A stretch of DNA of 64,000 bases from Burkholderiaceae bacterium (lineage in GTDB: Bacteria > Pseudomonadota > Gammaproteobacteria > Burkholderiales > Burkholderiaceae_E), in assembly GCA_027493945.1 (NCBI GenBank), contig JAOSJU010000001.1, forward strand, positions 3,406,484 to 3,470,483, written 5' to 3'. Each line of letters begins with the position of its first letter. The stretch's first letter is position 1. The position numbers and the translations under genes are program-made. Below, piece after piece: positions 47,347 to 58,144 of this stretch. Under the pieces are notes generated by a model. It worked only from the letters and a program-made list of their open reading frames with translations. It was not told the DNA's origin and did no database searches.

Positions 47347-48096
47347 ATGCAAAGGGTCTTCGTCGCGTTCGGCCGGGCCGTCGTCAGCCAGTTGCATCCG
47401 AAGATGCTCGCGTTGCTGTTGGTGCCGTTCCTGCTCGCGATCGTTTTCTGGGTGCTCACGGCCTGGCTCGTGTGGACGCCGCTCACCGGCTGGCTGCAGG
47501 GGTGGATGTTCGACGGCGGCTTCATGGCGCGCGTCGGCGGCTGGGCCGCCGCGTACGGGCTGGAAGGGTTGCGCGACTGGATTCCGGCGCTGGTCGCGCT
47601 GCTCGTCGTGGTGCCGATCATGTTCGCGACCGCGGTCGTCCTGATCGCGGTCTTCGCGATGCCCGTCGTCGTGCGCCACCTGGGCGGCGGCACCTGGCGC
47701 GACGTCGAGCGGCTCGGCTCGATGTCGGTCGCGGCCAGCGCCTGGAACGCGGTGTCCTCGTCGCTGTTGTTCGTCGCGGCCTACCTGGTGTCGATGCCGC
47801 TGTGGCTGATCCCGCCGCTGGCGCTGGTCGTTCCGTGGCTGTGCTGGAGCTGGCTCACCGCCCGGGTGATGCGCTTCGACAGCCTGGTCGAGCACGCGAG
47901 CGCCGCCGAGCGCCGCGAAGCGATCGCGGCGCGACGCGGCGAGTACTTCCTGCTCGCGCTGCTGGTCACCGCGCTGAACTACGTGCCGCCGCTGTTCCTG
48001 GTCACGCCGGTGCTCTCGGCACTGGCGTTCTGCCATTACTCGCTGGCGCTGCTGCGCGAGCGGCGCGCGGCGCAGCCGGTGGCTGCCTGGGCATGA
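47347..48096 (+). CDS. EI24 domain (CysZ-like) membrane protein
   Basis: A 249-residue inner-membrane protein with four or more helices. FGRAVVSQLHPKMLALLLVP, PVVVRHLGGGTWRDVERLGS and LLVTALNYVPPLFLVTPVLS fit the EI24/CysZ family. CysZ transports sulfate, but Burkholderiales members of this type are not linked to cysteine genes here. The stop overlaps the next start in ATGA. Confidence 0.82.
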   Translation: MQRVFVAFGRAVVSQLHPKMLALLLVPFLLAIVFWVLTAWLVWTPLTGWLQGWMFDGGFMARVGGWAAAYGLEGLRDWIPALVALLVVVPIMFATAVVLIAVFAMPVVVRHLGGGTWRDVERLGSMSVAASAWNAVSSSLLFVAAYLVSMPLWLIPPLALVVPWLCWSWLTARVMRFDSLVEHASAAERREAIAARRGEYFLLALLVTALNYVPPLFLVTPVLSALAFCHYSLALLRERRAAQPVAAWA

Positions 48097-48872
48097 ACTT
48101 CGGATTGATCGTCGTCGGCGACGAAATCCTGTCGGGCAAGCGGCAGGACAAGCATTTCGCGCGCGTGGTCGAGATGCTCGGCGGGCGCGGCCTGCAGCTG
48201 TCGTGGGCCCACTATCTCGGCGACGACCGCGAGCGCCTCACCGCCGAACTGGCGCGCAGCTTCGCCGGCGGCGACGCGGTGTTCTGCTGCGGCGGCATCG
48301 GCGCGACGCCCGACGACCACACGCGCCAGGCGGCCGCCGCGGCGCTCGGCGTCGAGCTCGCGCTGCATCCCGAAGCCGCCGGGCTGATTGCCGAGCGCAC
48401 TGCGGAAATGGCCCGCGAGGGCCGTGGCAGCGCGGACATGTCGCTGCCCGAGAACCGGCAGCGGCTGCGGATGGGCGAATTCCCGATCGGCGCGGAGATC
48501 GTGCCCAATCCGTTCAACCGGATCCCCGGGTTCGCGATCCGCGACCATGTCTTCGTGCCGGGTTTTCCGGTGATGGCCCGGCCGATGATCGAAGCTGTGC
48601 TCGACACGCGCTTCGCCCACCTGTTCCACCGCGACCGGCGGGCCGAGCGCTCGTTCCTCGTCTACGAACTGGCCGAGTCGACCGCGACGCCGCTGATGGA
48701 AGAGATCGAACGCGGCTACCCGGGCGTGCGGGTGTTCAGCCTGCCGTCGATGGGCGAGGACGGCGTACGGCGCCATATCGAGCTCGGCGTGAAAGGGCCG
48801 GCTTCGGTGGTCGATGCGGCCTGCGCGCGGCTCGAAGCGGGCGCACGCGAGCTGGGCGGCGAGATCCGCTGA
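48093..48872 (+). CDS. CinA-type molybdopterin-binding domain protein
   Basis: A 259-residue protein with the MoCF/CinA N-terminal fold: MNFGLIVVGDEILSGKRQDK, then CCGGIGATPDDHTRQAAAAA. The competence-damage C-terminal amidase domain of full CinA is missing, as in the stand-alone group. It is probably a pyrophosphatase acting on nucleotide-like substrates, by family analogy. It overlaps the EI24 gene by four bases. Confidence 0.85.
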   Translation: MNFGLIVVGDEILSGKRQDKHFARVVEMLGGRGLQLSWAHYLGDDRERLTAELARSFAGGDAVFCCGGIGATPDDHTRQAAAAALGVELALHPEAAGLIAERTAEMAREGRGSADMSLPENRQRLRMGEFPIGAEIVPNPFNRIPGFAIRDHVFVPGFPVMARPMIEAVLDTRFAHLFHRDRRAERSFLVYELAESTATPLMEEIERGYPGVRVFSLPSMGEDGVRRHIELGVKGPASVVDAACARLEAGARELGGEIR

Positions 48873-48906
48873 GTCGCATCCGACGCAATCCTGGAGGGAG
48901 ATCGAG

Positions 48907-51900
48907 ATGAACGCACCGGCCGCGCCGGCCCTTCGCAATGTTTCGCTCGACGATCGCTACGACGCGACCGAGGGCCCGGTCTACCTCACCGGCACCCAGG
49001 CGCTGGTGCGCCTGCCGTTGATGCAGCGCCAGCGCGACGCCGCGGCGGGGCTGGACACCGCAGGCTACATCTCCGGCTACCGGGGGTCGCCGGTCGGCGG
49101 CTACGACCAGGCGCTGTGGAAGGCGAAGCGGCAGCTCGACGCGCACCATGTCCGCTTCGTGCCCGGCCTGAACGAAGACCTCGCGGCCACCGCGATCTGG
49201 GGCACCCAGCAGTTGAACGCCTTCCCCGGGGCGAAGTACGACGGCGTGTTCGGCATCTGGTACGGCAAGGGACCGGGCGTCGACCGCAGCGGGGACGCGC
49301 TGCGCCACGCCAACCAGGCGGGCAGCTCGAAGCACGGCGGCGTGCTCGCGGTGGCCGGCGACGACCACGGCGCGAAGTCCTCGACGATGGCCGCGCAGAC
49401 CGACTTCATTTTCCGGGCGGTGGGCATGCCGGTGCTGGCTCCGGCCACCGTGCAGGACTATCTCGACCTCGGCCTGCACGGCTTTGCGATGTCGCGCTTC
49501 TCGGGCCTGTGGATCGGCCTGAAGGCGGTCACCGACACGATCGAGGCCGGCGGCATCGTCGACGTGTCGTCGCAGCGCCTGCGCATCGAGCTGCCCGCCG
49601 ATTTCCCGATGCCCGAGGGTGGGCTGAACCTGCGCTGGCCGGAGGGCTCGTTCCTGCAACTCGAGGAGCGGCTTTCGCGCTGGAAGCTGCCGGCAGCGCT
49701 TGCCTATGCGCGCGCCAACCGGCTCGACGGTCACGCGTTCGGGCGCCGCGACGGCGAGCCGGCGCGCCCGGGCATCGTGAGCACCGGAAAGAGCTGGCTC
49801 GACGTGATGCAGGCGCTGGCCGACCTCGGTCTCGACGAGGACGCCGCACGCGCCGCGGGCATCAAGGTGTGGCGCGTGGCGATGCCGTGGCCGCTCGAAC
49901 CGGAAGGCTTGCGCGGTTTCGCAGCCGGCTGCGAGGAACTGCTGGTGGTCGAGGAGAAGCGCGCGCTGATCGAGTCGCAGCTGAAGGAGGCGCTCTATCC
50001 GCTCGCCGATCGGCCGCGCGTGGTCGGCAAGCTCGACGAGCGCGGCGCGGCGCTGGTGCCCGACTACGGCGAGGTGTCGCCGGCGTTTTGCGCGCGGCTG
50101 ATCGCCGGGCGGCTGAAGCGCTGGGCCGGGCAGCCGGACGACGCGCGCGGCGCGTTGCCCGACGGGCTCGTCGCGCGCATCGACGCGCAGCTGGCGCGCC
50201 TGGACGCCAAGGAGCGCGGCGCCGCGAAGTCGTTCGCGACGATCGAGCGCATTCCGTACTTCTGCTCCGGCTGTCCGCACAACACCTCCACCCGCGTGCC
50301 CGAGGGCTCGCGCGCGCTCGCCGGGATCGGCTGCCACACGATGGCGATGTGGATGAACCGCTCCACGGCCACTTTCACGCACATGGGCGGCGAAGGCATG
50401 ACCTGGGTCGGCCAGGCGCCGTTCAGCGAAACGAGGCACGTCTTCCAGAACCTCGGCGACGGCACGTACTTCCACTCCGGGTCGCTGGCGATCCGCCATG
50501 CGGTCGCGACGAAGACCCCGATCACCTACAAGATCCTGTTCAACGACGCGGTGGCGATGACCGGCGGCCAGAAGCACGACGGCCAGCTCACGCCGCGAAT
50601 GATCGCGCAGCAGGTGCGCGCCGAAGGCGTCGGCAAGGTGGTCGTGGTCACCGACGAGCCCGAAAAGTACCCGGCCGGCTGGTTCGACGCCGACGTCGCC
50701 GTGCATCACCGCAGCCGGCTCGACGAAGTGCAGCGCGAGCTGCGCGAATACCCCGACGTCTCGGTGCTGATCTACGACCAGACCTGCGCGGCCGAGAAGC
50801 GGCGCCGGCGCAAGCGCGGCGAGTTCCCCGATCCGCCGCGGCGCGTGTTCATCAACGAGGCGGTCTGCGAGGGCTGCGGCGATTGCGGGGTGAAGTCGAA
50901 CTGCGTGTCGGTCGAGCCGGTTGAGACCGAGTTCGGGCGCAAGCGCGCGATCAACCAGTCCTCGTGCAACAAGGACTTCTCCTGCGTCGAGGGTTTCTGC
51001 CCGAGCTTCGTGACCGTGCACGGCGGCCGCCTGCGGCGCGCGCCGGCGGGCGCGCGCGGGTCGTCGGCGCAGGCAGGCGCATCGGGCGCATCGGCCGCAT
51101 CGGGGGTATCGACCGATGCGGCGGCCGCGGCCGCCGGATCAGCCGACGCAGCGGCCCGATCGGCCGACGCGGCGGCCGGCCTGCCGCTCCCGGCGATGCC
51201 GCCGATCCGCGGCAGCTATGGCCTGCTGGTCACCGGTATCGGCGGCACCGGCGTGGTCACCATCGGCCAGCTGCTGGGCATGGCCGCGCACCTCGAAGGA
51301 AAGGGCGTCACGGTGCTCGACGTCACCGGCCTGGCCCAGAAGAACGGCGCGGTGATGAGCTTCGTGCGCCTGGCCGAGCCGGGGCAGGCGCTGTATGCGC
51401 CGCGCATCGGCACCGCGGCGGCCGATGCGGTGCTGGGCTGCGACGTCGTCGTCACCGCCGGGCGCGAGGCGCTGTCTCGCATGGGGCAGGGGCGCACCCG
51501 CGTCGTGGCCAACGTCGCGCGCGTGCCGACCGCCGAATTTACCCGCAACCCCGACTGGCAATTCCCGCTCGGCGCGATGGAAACCGCGATCGCCGATGCG
51601 GTCGGCGAGGACAGCGCGTGGTTCGCCGACGGCACGCGGCTGGCCACCGCGCTCCTGGGCGATGCGATCGCGGCGAACCTGTTCATGCTCGGCTATGCGT
51701 GGCAGCGCGGCCTGGTGCCGCTGTCGGCGACGGCGATCGAGCGCGCGATCGAGTTGAACGGGGTGGCGGTCGAACAGAACAAGGCCGCATTCGCCTGGGG
51801 CCGCGTCGCGGCCGTCGATCCGGCGCGGATCGAAGCGGCGATCGAGCCGGCGGGTGCGCCGCCGGTGTCGCGGCGTCTGTCGGGCTCGCTCGACGAGCTC

Positions 51901-52560
51901 GTCGCGCGACGTGTCGACGAGCTCGTCGAATACCAGGACGAGCGCTACGCGCGCCGCTACGCGGCAACCGTCGAGCGCGTGAAGGCCGCGGAGCGCGCGC
52001 TGGTCGGCGACGACGGGCTCGCGCTCACCGAGGCGGTGGCGCGAAACCTGTTCAAGCTGATGGCGTACAAGGACGAATACGAAGTTGCGCGCCTTTACAC
52101 CAGCGGCGAGTTCATCGCGAGGCTGAACGAGCGCTTCGAGGGCGACTTCCGGCTCGGCGTGCATCTCGCGCCGCCGCTGCTCGCGCGGCGCAACGCGCAG
52201 GGCGAACTGGTCAAGCGCGAGTACGGGCCCTGGGTCTTCAAGGCGTTCGCGCTGCTGGCGCGCTTGCGCGGCCTGCGCGGCACCGCGTTCGATCCGTTCG
52301 GCCGCACCGCCGAGCGCCGCATCGAGCGCCGGCTCGTGGCCGACTACGAAGCCGACATCGGGCGGCTGCTCGCCTCGCTCGATGCGCAGAGGCTGCCGCT
52401 GGCCACGCGGATCGCCTCGGTGCCCGAGGAGATTCGCGGCTTCGGGCATGTGAAGGAGCGCAACCTGAAGACAGCGCTGGCGCGCAGGCAGCAGCTGCTC
52501 GACGAATATTTCGCGGCGCGCGCGACGGCTGCGGCGCACCGACCGCACGAAGGGTGTTAA
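48907..52560 (+). CDS. Indolepyruvate ferredoxin oxidoreductase family protein (fused subunits)
   Basis: A 1217-residue 2-oxoacid:acceptor oxidoreductase with the alpha and gamma parts fused. The N-terminal pyrimidine-binding domain reads LDTAGYISGYRGSPVGGYDQ. The ThDP site is FQNLGDGTYFHSGS with NDAVAMTGGQ. An [Fe-S] cluster segment follows (INEAVCEGCGDCGVKSNCVS and SSCNKDFSCVEGFCPSF). Then comes an Ala/Ser/Asp-rich linker (about residues 718-760) and the gamma domain SYGLLVTGIGGTGVVTIGQL. It is thought to oxidise aryl or branched 2-oxoacids to acyl-CoA. GGAGGGAG before the ATG is a strong ribosome site. Confidence 0.93.
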   Translation: MNAPAAPALRNVSLDDRYDATEGPVYLTGTQALVRLPLMQRQRDAAAGLDTAGYISGYRGSPVGGYDQALWKAKRQLDAHHVRFVPGLNEDLAATAIWGTQQLNAFPGAKYDGVFGIWYGKGPGVDRSGDALRHANQAGSSKHGGVLAVAGDDHGAKSSTMAAQTDFIFRAVGMPVLAPATVQDYLDLGLHGFAMSRFSGLWIGLKAVTDTIEAGGIVDVSSQRLRIELPADFPMPEGGLNLRWPEGSFLQLEERLSRWKLPAALAYARANRLDGHAFGRRDGEPARPGIVSTGKSWLDVMQALADLGLDEDAARAAGIKVWRVAMPWPLEPEGLRGFAAGCEELLVVEEKRALIESQLKEALYPLADRPRVVGKLDERGAALVPDYGEVSPAFCARLIAGRLKRWAGQPDDARGALPDGLVARIDAQLARLDAKERGAAKSFATIERIPYFCSGCPHNTSTRVPEGSRALAGIGCHTMAMWMNRSTATFTHMGGEGMTWVGQAPFSETRHVFQNLGDGTYFHSGSLAIRHAVATKTPITYKILFNDAVAMTGGQKHDGQLTPRMIAQQVRAEGVGKVVVVTDEPEKYPAGWFDADVAVHHRSRLDEVQRELREYPDVSVLIYDQTCAAEKRRRRKRGEFPDPPRRVFINEAVCEGCGDCGVKSNCVSVEPVETEFGRKRAINQSSCNKDFSCVEGFCPSFVTVHGGRLRRAPAGARGSSAQAGASGASAASGVSTDAAAAAAGSADAAARSADAAAGLPLPAMPPIRGSYGLLVTGIGGTGVVTIGQLLGMAAHLEGKGVTVLDVTGLAQKNGAVMSFVRLAEPGQALYAPRIGTAAADAVLGCDVVVTAGREALSRMGQGRTRVVANVARVPTAEFTRNPDWQFPLGAMETAIADAVGEDSAWFADGTRLATALLGDAIAANLFMLGYAWQRGLVPLSATAIERAIELNGVAVEQNKAAFAWGRVAAVDPARIEAAIEPAGAPPVSRRLSGSLDELVARRVDELVEYQDERYARRYAATVERVKAAERALVGDDGLALTEAVARNLFKLMAYKDEYEVARLYTSGEFIARLNERFEGDFRLGVHLAPPLLARRNAQGELVKREYGPWVFKAFALLARLRGLRGTAFDPFGRTAERRIERRLVADYEADIGRLLASLDAQRLPLATRIASVPEEIRGFGHVKERNLKTALARRQQLLDEYFAARATAAAHRPHEGC

Positions 52561-52641
52561 TGCTCTGTTGACCCAAGAACCCCGTAAACCCGTGCCCAGC
52601 TTGGCTCTCCGGGCAGGGACCAGAATTTTTCTACCTGCGAA
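52561..52641. other. Left boundary of the accessory region
   Basis: The sequence changes from very GC-rich coding DNA to a more AT-containing, non-coding segment just after the oxidoreductase stop. No tRNA, integrase or clear direct repeat marks the boundary. Confidence 0.4.
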
Positions 52642-52806
52642 TTAGGCAAAATCCTCGAATCGCGGCGTCCCCTTGCCGTTGCTCGCCGTGACGATGCGGC
52701 GGCGCATCGACTGCCATCCGGCCGCCGGCCGAGGTTTGTCCCGCGCGGATGGCGGCGCACGAACCTTGACCCTACGAGTTGGGGTCGCAACGTTCGACAA
52801 AGACAT
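52642..52806 (-). CDS. Short frame coupled to the methyltransferase operon, possibly a truncated fourth gene
   Basis: A 54-codon frame, MSLSNVATPTRRVKVRAPPS, then RDKPRPAAGWQSMRRRIVTA to GTPRFEDFA. Its ATG shares bases with the stop of the large methyltransferase (TGATG), the coupling expected for a next cistron. It ends at a TAA near the island edge. I recognise no domain. It may be a real small protein, the stump of a lost gene, or chance. Confidence 0.35.
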   Translation of the reverse strand: MSLSNVATPTRRVKVRAPPSARDKPRPAAGWQSMRRRIVTASNGKGTPRFEDFA

Positions 52807-55800
52807 CACGCGGACTCGAGCACGGACTCGCACGCGTGAAGATACGCCTCGTAGGCGTCGAGCGACTGAACGAATTCGCGGACCTTGCGGCGCCGCACGG
52901 GTAGCGCCGAACGGGGCGCAAGGTCGGGCGCGATTTCAGAGCCACGCACATCGAACTCGGCTTGCAGGACTTGCGTGGCCTCGGCGACCGCGAGGTGGCA
53001 ACCGTCCGCGGGGTCGAAGCGCGGGATGAAGATGAGCGGCAACTTGTGAATGTGCCGTTCGGTCATCTTGCCCCTGGGTTGGAATGGCTTGATGGCGGCG
53101 TTGACCTGGTACGAGTTCAGCATCCCCAGAAGGTAGAACGCTTCGGTCTCGTTGTTCACGCGCGCCCAGTACAGCGTCTGGTCGATGATGAGCCGCGTCG
53201 ATGGACTGCGAACGAGTCCTGCGCACAGTTCGGCTCCGCCGGCACCGTAGACGACGAGAATGTCGGCAGCGTTGAATCCCTGCTGGAGCAGCTTTCCACG
53301 AGGGCTGTTCACGTACGAGAGCACCGCCTCCGCAGTTGCCGGCAAGCCCTGCACCGCCGCGAAACGCTTCAAGCACGCCCGGGTGACGGCCTTGAAGTCG
53401 GCATCGCGGTCAATCTCGTTGTCTTTCAGCGCGGCCCATCCGCCGCCCGCGAGCCGCTTGATGGGAAGCAGGAGCTGGTCCGGCTCGCACACGCGGAAAG
53501 CAGCCAGGTGCTTCGACAGCAGCGCTTGCTGGAAATATCGGGACAGAACGCGCTTTGCCGGGGCGACGAAGTTCCCGGCATCGGCCTTCTTTTCGTCCGA
53601 TACGAGGTAGTACTTCGGGTCACTCTTTTCGAGACGGTGCACTCGATAGGCGCCACCTCCGGCCGGGTCCAGACGATGAAACCAGAGACGTCGAGGAAAG
53701 ACATCGGCCCCCTGCCTGAAGCGCGAATCGGCCGCCCCCGTGGGCAGGTACTCGGGCTTGAACTCCGACCAGATGAGTTGTCCGGCGGTCTTCGTGACCT
53801 GGAAGGCTACCGGTTCATCGACAGCCGGGCCGATACTGAGCCCCGGAATGGCCCCCTCGAGCGGTTCGGCATCGGGCGTGCGGTGCCCGCACAATACGAC
53901 CGCCCTGTTGGTATCGAACGCCGAATCATCCACGTGCCAGATGGCGTTGACCTCCAGGGGCACCGGTCGGGAGGCGGTCAGGAACCTCCCCTTGCGAAAG
54001 TTCACCTGATGGGTGCCGTTGAGCACCGTCTCGGGCACGATGCAGGCGCAGGCGGCGCCATCGGCCAGATAGCGCTCGACTGCGTGCAACAGGAAGACCG
54101 TTGCCAGCTCCGTGTGATGCGCCGAGCTCGCCCTCGGGCTCACGGCGAACTCGCTTGCCTTCTTCTTCAGGAATACCGCGTAGGGGTTGTCCGCGAGACG
54201 ACTGAGCGACATCCAGGGTGGGTTGGAGACCAGCCCGTTGAACTTGCCGGCAACCAGCGCCGGCCGATAGCTGTTCTTCAGCACGAAAGCCCAGATGCCG
54301 TTGCGACGCTCGACCTGCAGCTGCCGCACCGTGTCGATGAACTGGGCGGTGAACGTATGGACCGCCTCGGCTCGCTCGACGCCAAGCCCTGCGCCGGTGG
54401 TGAGTTCGCACCGCTCGACGATATCGACCACGTCTTCGGAAGCTGCCACTGCGCCGGACTCGGCCAGGGCCAGCGCGAACGGATAGGACGCGTCGAGCAG
54501 CGCATCGAAATGGCGTTCGAAATCGGGACCCACCAAGAATGCCGGCAACTGCACCGTCTTGTCGGCGAACTCGAGCACCACACGCCCTGCCTTCAGTTCG
54601 GAGTCGATGGCGTCGGACACGCCGGTGACACGCATCAGAGAGTCGGCGTTGTAGATGGGGATGAAAACGCTCTCGATGTCGGTCAGCGGCTCGAGTGCGT
54701 CTCGAACCGCCAGGAGCCAGGACGCCTTGGCCAGCATCACCGCCAGCGGGTCAATGTCGAATCCCGTCACGACCGCGCACAAACGCTCGTAGCGCACTCG
54801 AGCCGACACGGACTGCTTGTCCAGTAGCGCTGATTGCTGCCGCAACGCGGCCACGACCATCGTGCCCGAGCCGCAGCACATGTCGAGCAACTGCGGCGGC
54901 ACCCCGACAGGCAGATTCGCTGTCACCCAGCGAACCATCTTTTCGGCCAGCCACGAGGGGGTCCACTGCTGACCAAGAAGAATCCGTTGCTGCGCCGAGG
55001 GTAGCTGCAACAGGAACCGGCCGAAGAGGTCGCCGGCCGGTGGCGAGCGGTAGTCGTACGCCGAGACGTCCGCCTGTATCTGCCGGGCAATGGGCAATAG
55101 CGGGTCGACGGCTCCGGGCTCGTTGAGCCAGCCGAAGTAGTCGTACTCCACCAGATTCCTGATGTGGTGCTGCTCAAAGTACTGCCCGTCGAGAATGTTC
55201 GCGAGCTCGCTGTCATCGCTCGCCAAGGCCTTGCCCGAGAGCACATTCGCCAGCACCAGCTTGGCGAGCGTTAGCACGTAGAGCTCGGCCGCGTAACTGT
55301 CCGGGTCGAATGCGACGGGGTCCTTCGAGGCGCTGACGAATCCGACAAAGCGTTGCCAGAGCTGAGTGAGAACCGCTGCGTACCTGGGGCGCGCCGCAAG
55401 CTGCGCGCGCACTACCGCGCGAAGCTTCGCATCGTTGGCCTGGAAGAACTTGCTCTGCAGGCCGAGGTCGTCTGCGATGTTCTCGGCGCTCAGCCGCCGC
55501 GAGCCCTGTCGGCCAAGATAGGTGCGAAGGAACTTGACGAGTAGCTGCGCGTTGGGCGCGTCGCTGGCGGTCAGTGTCAATTCCTCGATGAGGCCCAGCG
55601 TGATGCTGTCGGCGTCGATTGTCGCGGTGCCGGCCGTGCCCGTCGTCGCATGAAAGCCGGTCACTGCGTACGCTCTCCAGCGCACTGTATCGGAGAGCAC
55701 GCCGATGACGAGGTCCTGCTTGACGCCGTCCTGCAACAGACCGGCGCAGTATTCGCGCACCTGCTGCTCGCCGTGGTCGCGAACGCCGGGGACGGTGATG

Positions 55801-56055
55801 TCCGGCTCGTACTCGATAACCGTGCATCCGACGAGATTGTCGACGAAGCCCTGCTTGTTGTGCGCCGAAACCGAGTAGCGCAGCTTGCGTTCGCAGACCG
55901 CGATGTGTTCCTCGACCCACCACTTCTTGTCGGGGGAAAACGAGTCGAAGGTGCGAAGTCAGGTTGTCGCGAACCGCCTGCTCCTTGGCCTTGCCGACCA
56001 TCGAAAGCGCCCGGGCGATGAAGGCTTCGGCTGCGGCGATGTTGTGGGTAGACAT
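52806..56055 (-). CDS. Large N6-adenine DNA methyltransferase with nuclease-like N-terminus (one frameshift)
   Basis: A protein of about 1082 residues after repair, resembling type IIG restriction-methylation enzymes. The start MSTHNIAAAEAFIARALSMV (ATG 56055) is in one frame. An extra base near 55950 leads into the frame FDSFSPDKKWWVEEHIAVCE. Around residues 60-105 the segment GFVDNLVGCTVIEYEPDI followed by EQQVREYCAGLL looks like a PD-(D/E)XK core with D72, E81 and E83 (ExE, as in BamHI). The gamma-class methylase has WTPSWLAEKMVRWV, SAM motif LLDMCCGSGTMVVAALRQQ (about 391-397) and NPPWMSLSRL (about 610). The C-terminal third probably recognises DNA (QPRGKMTERHIHKLPLIF). It is the third gene of the operon. 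Confidence 0.8.
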
Positions 56056-56099
56056 GCTGACTGCGAATCCTCCGTGTCGGGGCGACGCAACAGGTGGTG

Positions 56100-58144
56100 T
56101 TACGGTCGGTGTCGTCGAGCTTCCAATCGGGACGATGCGGCTGCCGTGAGTGCCGCCAGGCCGGCGTCCACGCGCTCGTCGCCAAAGACCTCGGCGCAGA
56201 CCACCCGGTCGATTTCGGCCAGCGTGGCGTGGTCTTGCGTGCCGTTGGAGCGGGACAACGCGGCGCCGAGCCGGGTCAGTGCGGCGACGGCCGCGGGCGA
56301 GAATCGCGGCACCGGCAGGCCCGCCAGGTGCGTGGCCTCCAGCTTCAGCGCGCCGCCGCCCATGACCGCGCCCATGTGCTCGAAGAGCGCCCACGCCAGG
56401 TACCGTTCAGGTAGGCGAGAAACATATGCGTTCGGGCGTCGCTCGGCTCGGTGAGCCAGAGCGTCGAGAAGTTGGCGTCTACCAACGCATCGCGCCCGCG
56501 ATTCAGTATCGTCCTAGGCCGGTCGCTGTTGATACGCGCGATGAACAGGTCAGGCCGGTGCCGGGGGGCAAAGTCGGGCAGCATGTACCAGTGGCGCGCC
56601 GGCGTGTCCGCACGGGCATTTGCCTTGCGCGCATTCGGAGCAACCGCCGAGAGCGCCGGAAGGAGCTTCGCACCGGCCCCGGCGCCGACAGGGGTCTTCG
56701 CAGCCTTTCGTACGTGAGCCGCCAGCGCTGTGGGCAAGGGTTCGTAGGACGCCTCGACCGCCTCCGGCAGTGCCCACGACCGCAACGCCAGCACCGCGCC
56801 GGGAAGCTCGTCGGCGCGCACCCACACGCGTGGCGCAGCGATATCGCGCTGCCGGCGCACCGCAGGGGCGGTGCAGGACGCGGGGACATCGAGCGTTGCG
56901 CCATCGAACAGCTTGGACAGCCTCAATCGGACCGTCCGCTCGTTGCGCGACAGCACGTCGGCGTAGAAGAACTCGTTGGCGCCGGTTCTGAGCCCCCTGG
57001 CCAACGGATACGCCGGCCTGCGCCAGGGTCGTGAAGCCGCTGCTCGCGGGCAACAGGCCGGCAAGGCTGGGCGGCACTTGCGACACTTGCCCGGGGGCGA
57101 ACTGCGTACCCGATTCGAGCCGACGGTACCAGCTGTCCCCGTGGGCGGCGCCGTGCAGCGCAGCAGCCTGGTCGGCCATGCGAACGCGCTGCCAGGCGAT
57201 GGCGTCATCCAGCGTGTCGGCCTTACCGCCGAGCAAGGCCCGCGCATGCCGCGCGAAGGCACGTTCGGCGTGCCGGGTGCGCGCATACCGACTGCGCCCG
57301 AGCAGCGACTCCTCGCTGGCAAGCGTACTGGGCAGCGAGACGTGCAGATAGGTCTCGTCGCTCCATGCGTGAGCCGACGCTCGGGCGCCTGTGCGATGCG
57401 CAACGAGCAGTGTGGTTTTCACCAGCGCATCGGAAAACCAGGCCGCATGGGCGTCTTCGACAATGAACTCGATGCGAAACCAGCGCAGGAGCAGGTAGCG
57501 CACGATGGCGGCGTAGTCGCGATTGAGCCAGGCCTCGGGGACCACCATGGCCAGGGTGCCGCCCGGCGCGAGCAGCGCCGCGCACAGTATCCATGACGGG
57601 ACGGCGAGGTCCGAGTGACCGGAATAGCCTTCTGCCAACGCAAGGAAGTCCGCACGGTCGCTGTCGCACAGATGCGGCAGGTTGCCTAGGCAGCGGCGCA
57701 GGCCGTTGCGTACTTCGAGCGCACTGGGCAGGCGCACCTGCGTGCCCGCACCGTGCTTCTGGGCCTGATAGCGAACGTACGGCGGGTTGGTCACGACGAG
57801 GTCGTACCCATGCGGGGCCAGCAGCGACAGCGTCGCAGGGTCGAACGCGTTGCCTGACAGGCACAAGGCGTTGGTCCCTTCGAGCGTCGCCGCGCACTGG
57901 CCGTGCGCGACAGGGTCGATTTCGATGCCATGCAGCTGAGAGCATTTCGGCAAGAGCCCTCGGGCCGCGACGAGCATGTCGCCCCTGCCCGCCATCGGGT
58001 CGATGGCCGAGCGAATCGAGGGTCGCGCGGCCAGCACCACGAGCAGCCTAGCGAGTGGCGGCCCCGAGAAGTACTGGCCCAGGCGCTTGCGACGCGCCTC
58101 CGGCTCGCAAAGCCTTCCAGCGCCGCAAATGCGCACGTGTTCAT
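56100..58144 (-). CDS. Gamma-class N6-adenine DNA methyltransferase, TaqI-like (three apparent frameshifts)
   Basis: About 681 residues after repair. The ATG at 58144 overlaps the stop of the upstream methylase gene (ATGA) and gives MNTCAFAALEGFAS. One missing base near 58103 leads to PEARRKRLGQYFSGPPLARL. SAM motif IDPMAGRGDML (49-56) and catalytic NPPYVRYQ (120-123) follow. An extra C at 56993-56997 (plus-strand C run) and a missing base near 56400 break the C-terminal recognition domain, which reads LRTGANEFFYADVLSRNERT, then AWALFEHMGAVMGGGALKLE. Three indels could mean decay, but intact genes elsewhere show the same kind of break. It is the second gene of the operon. Confidence 0.78.
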
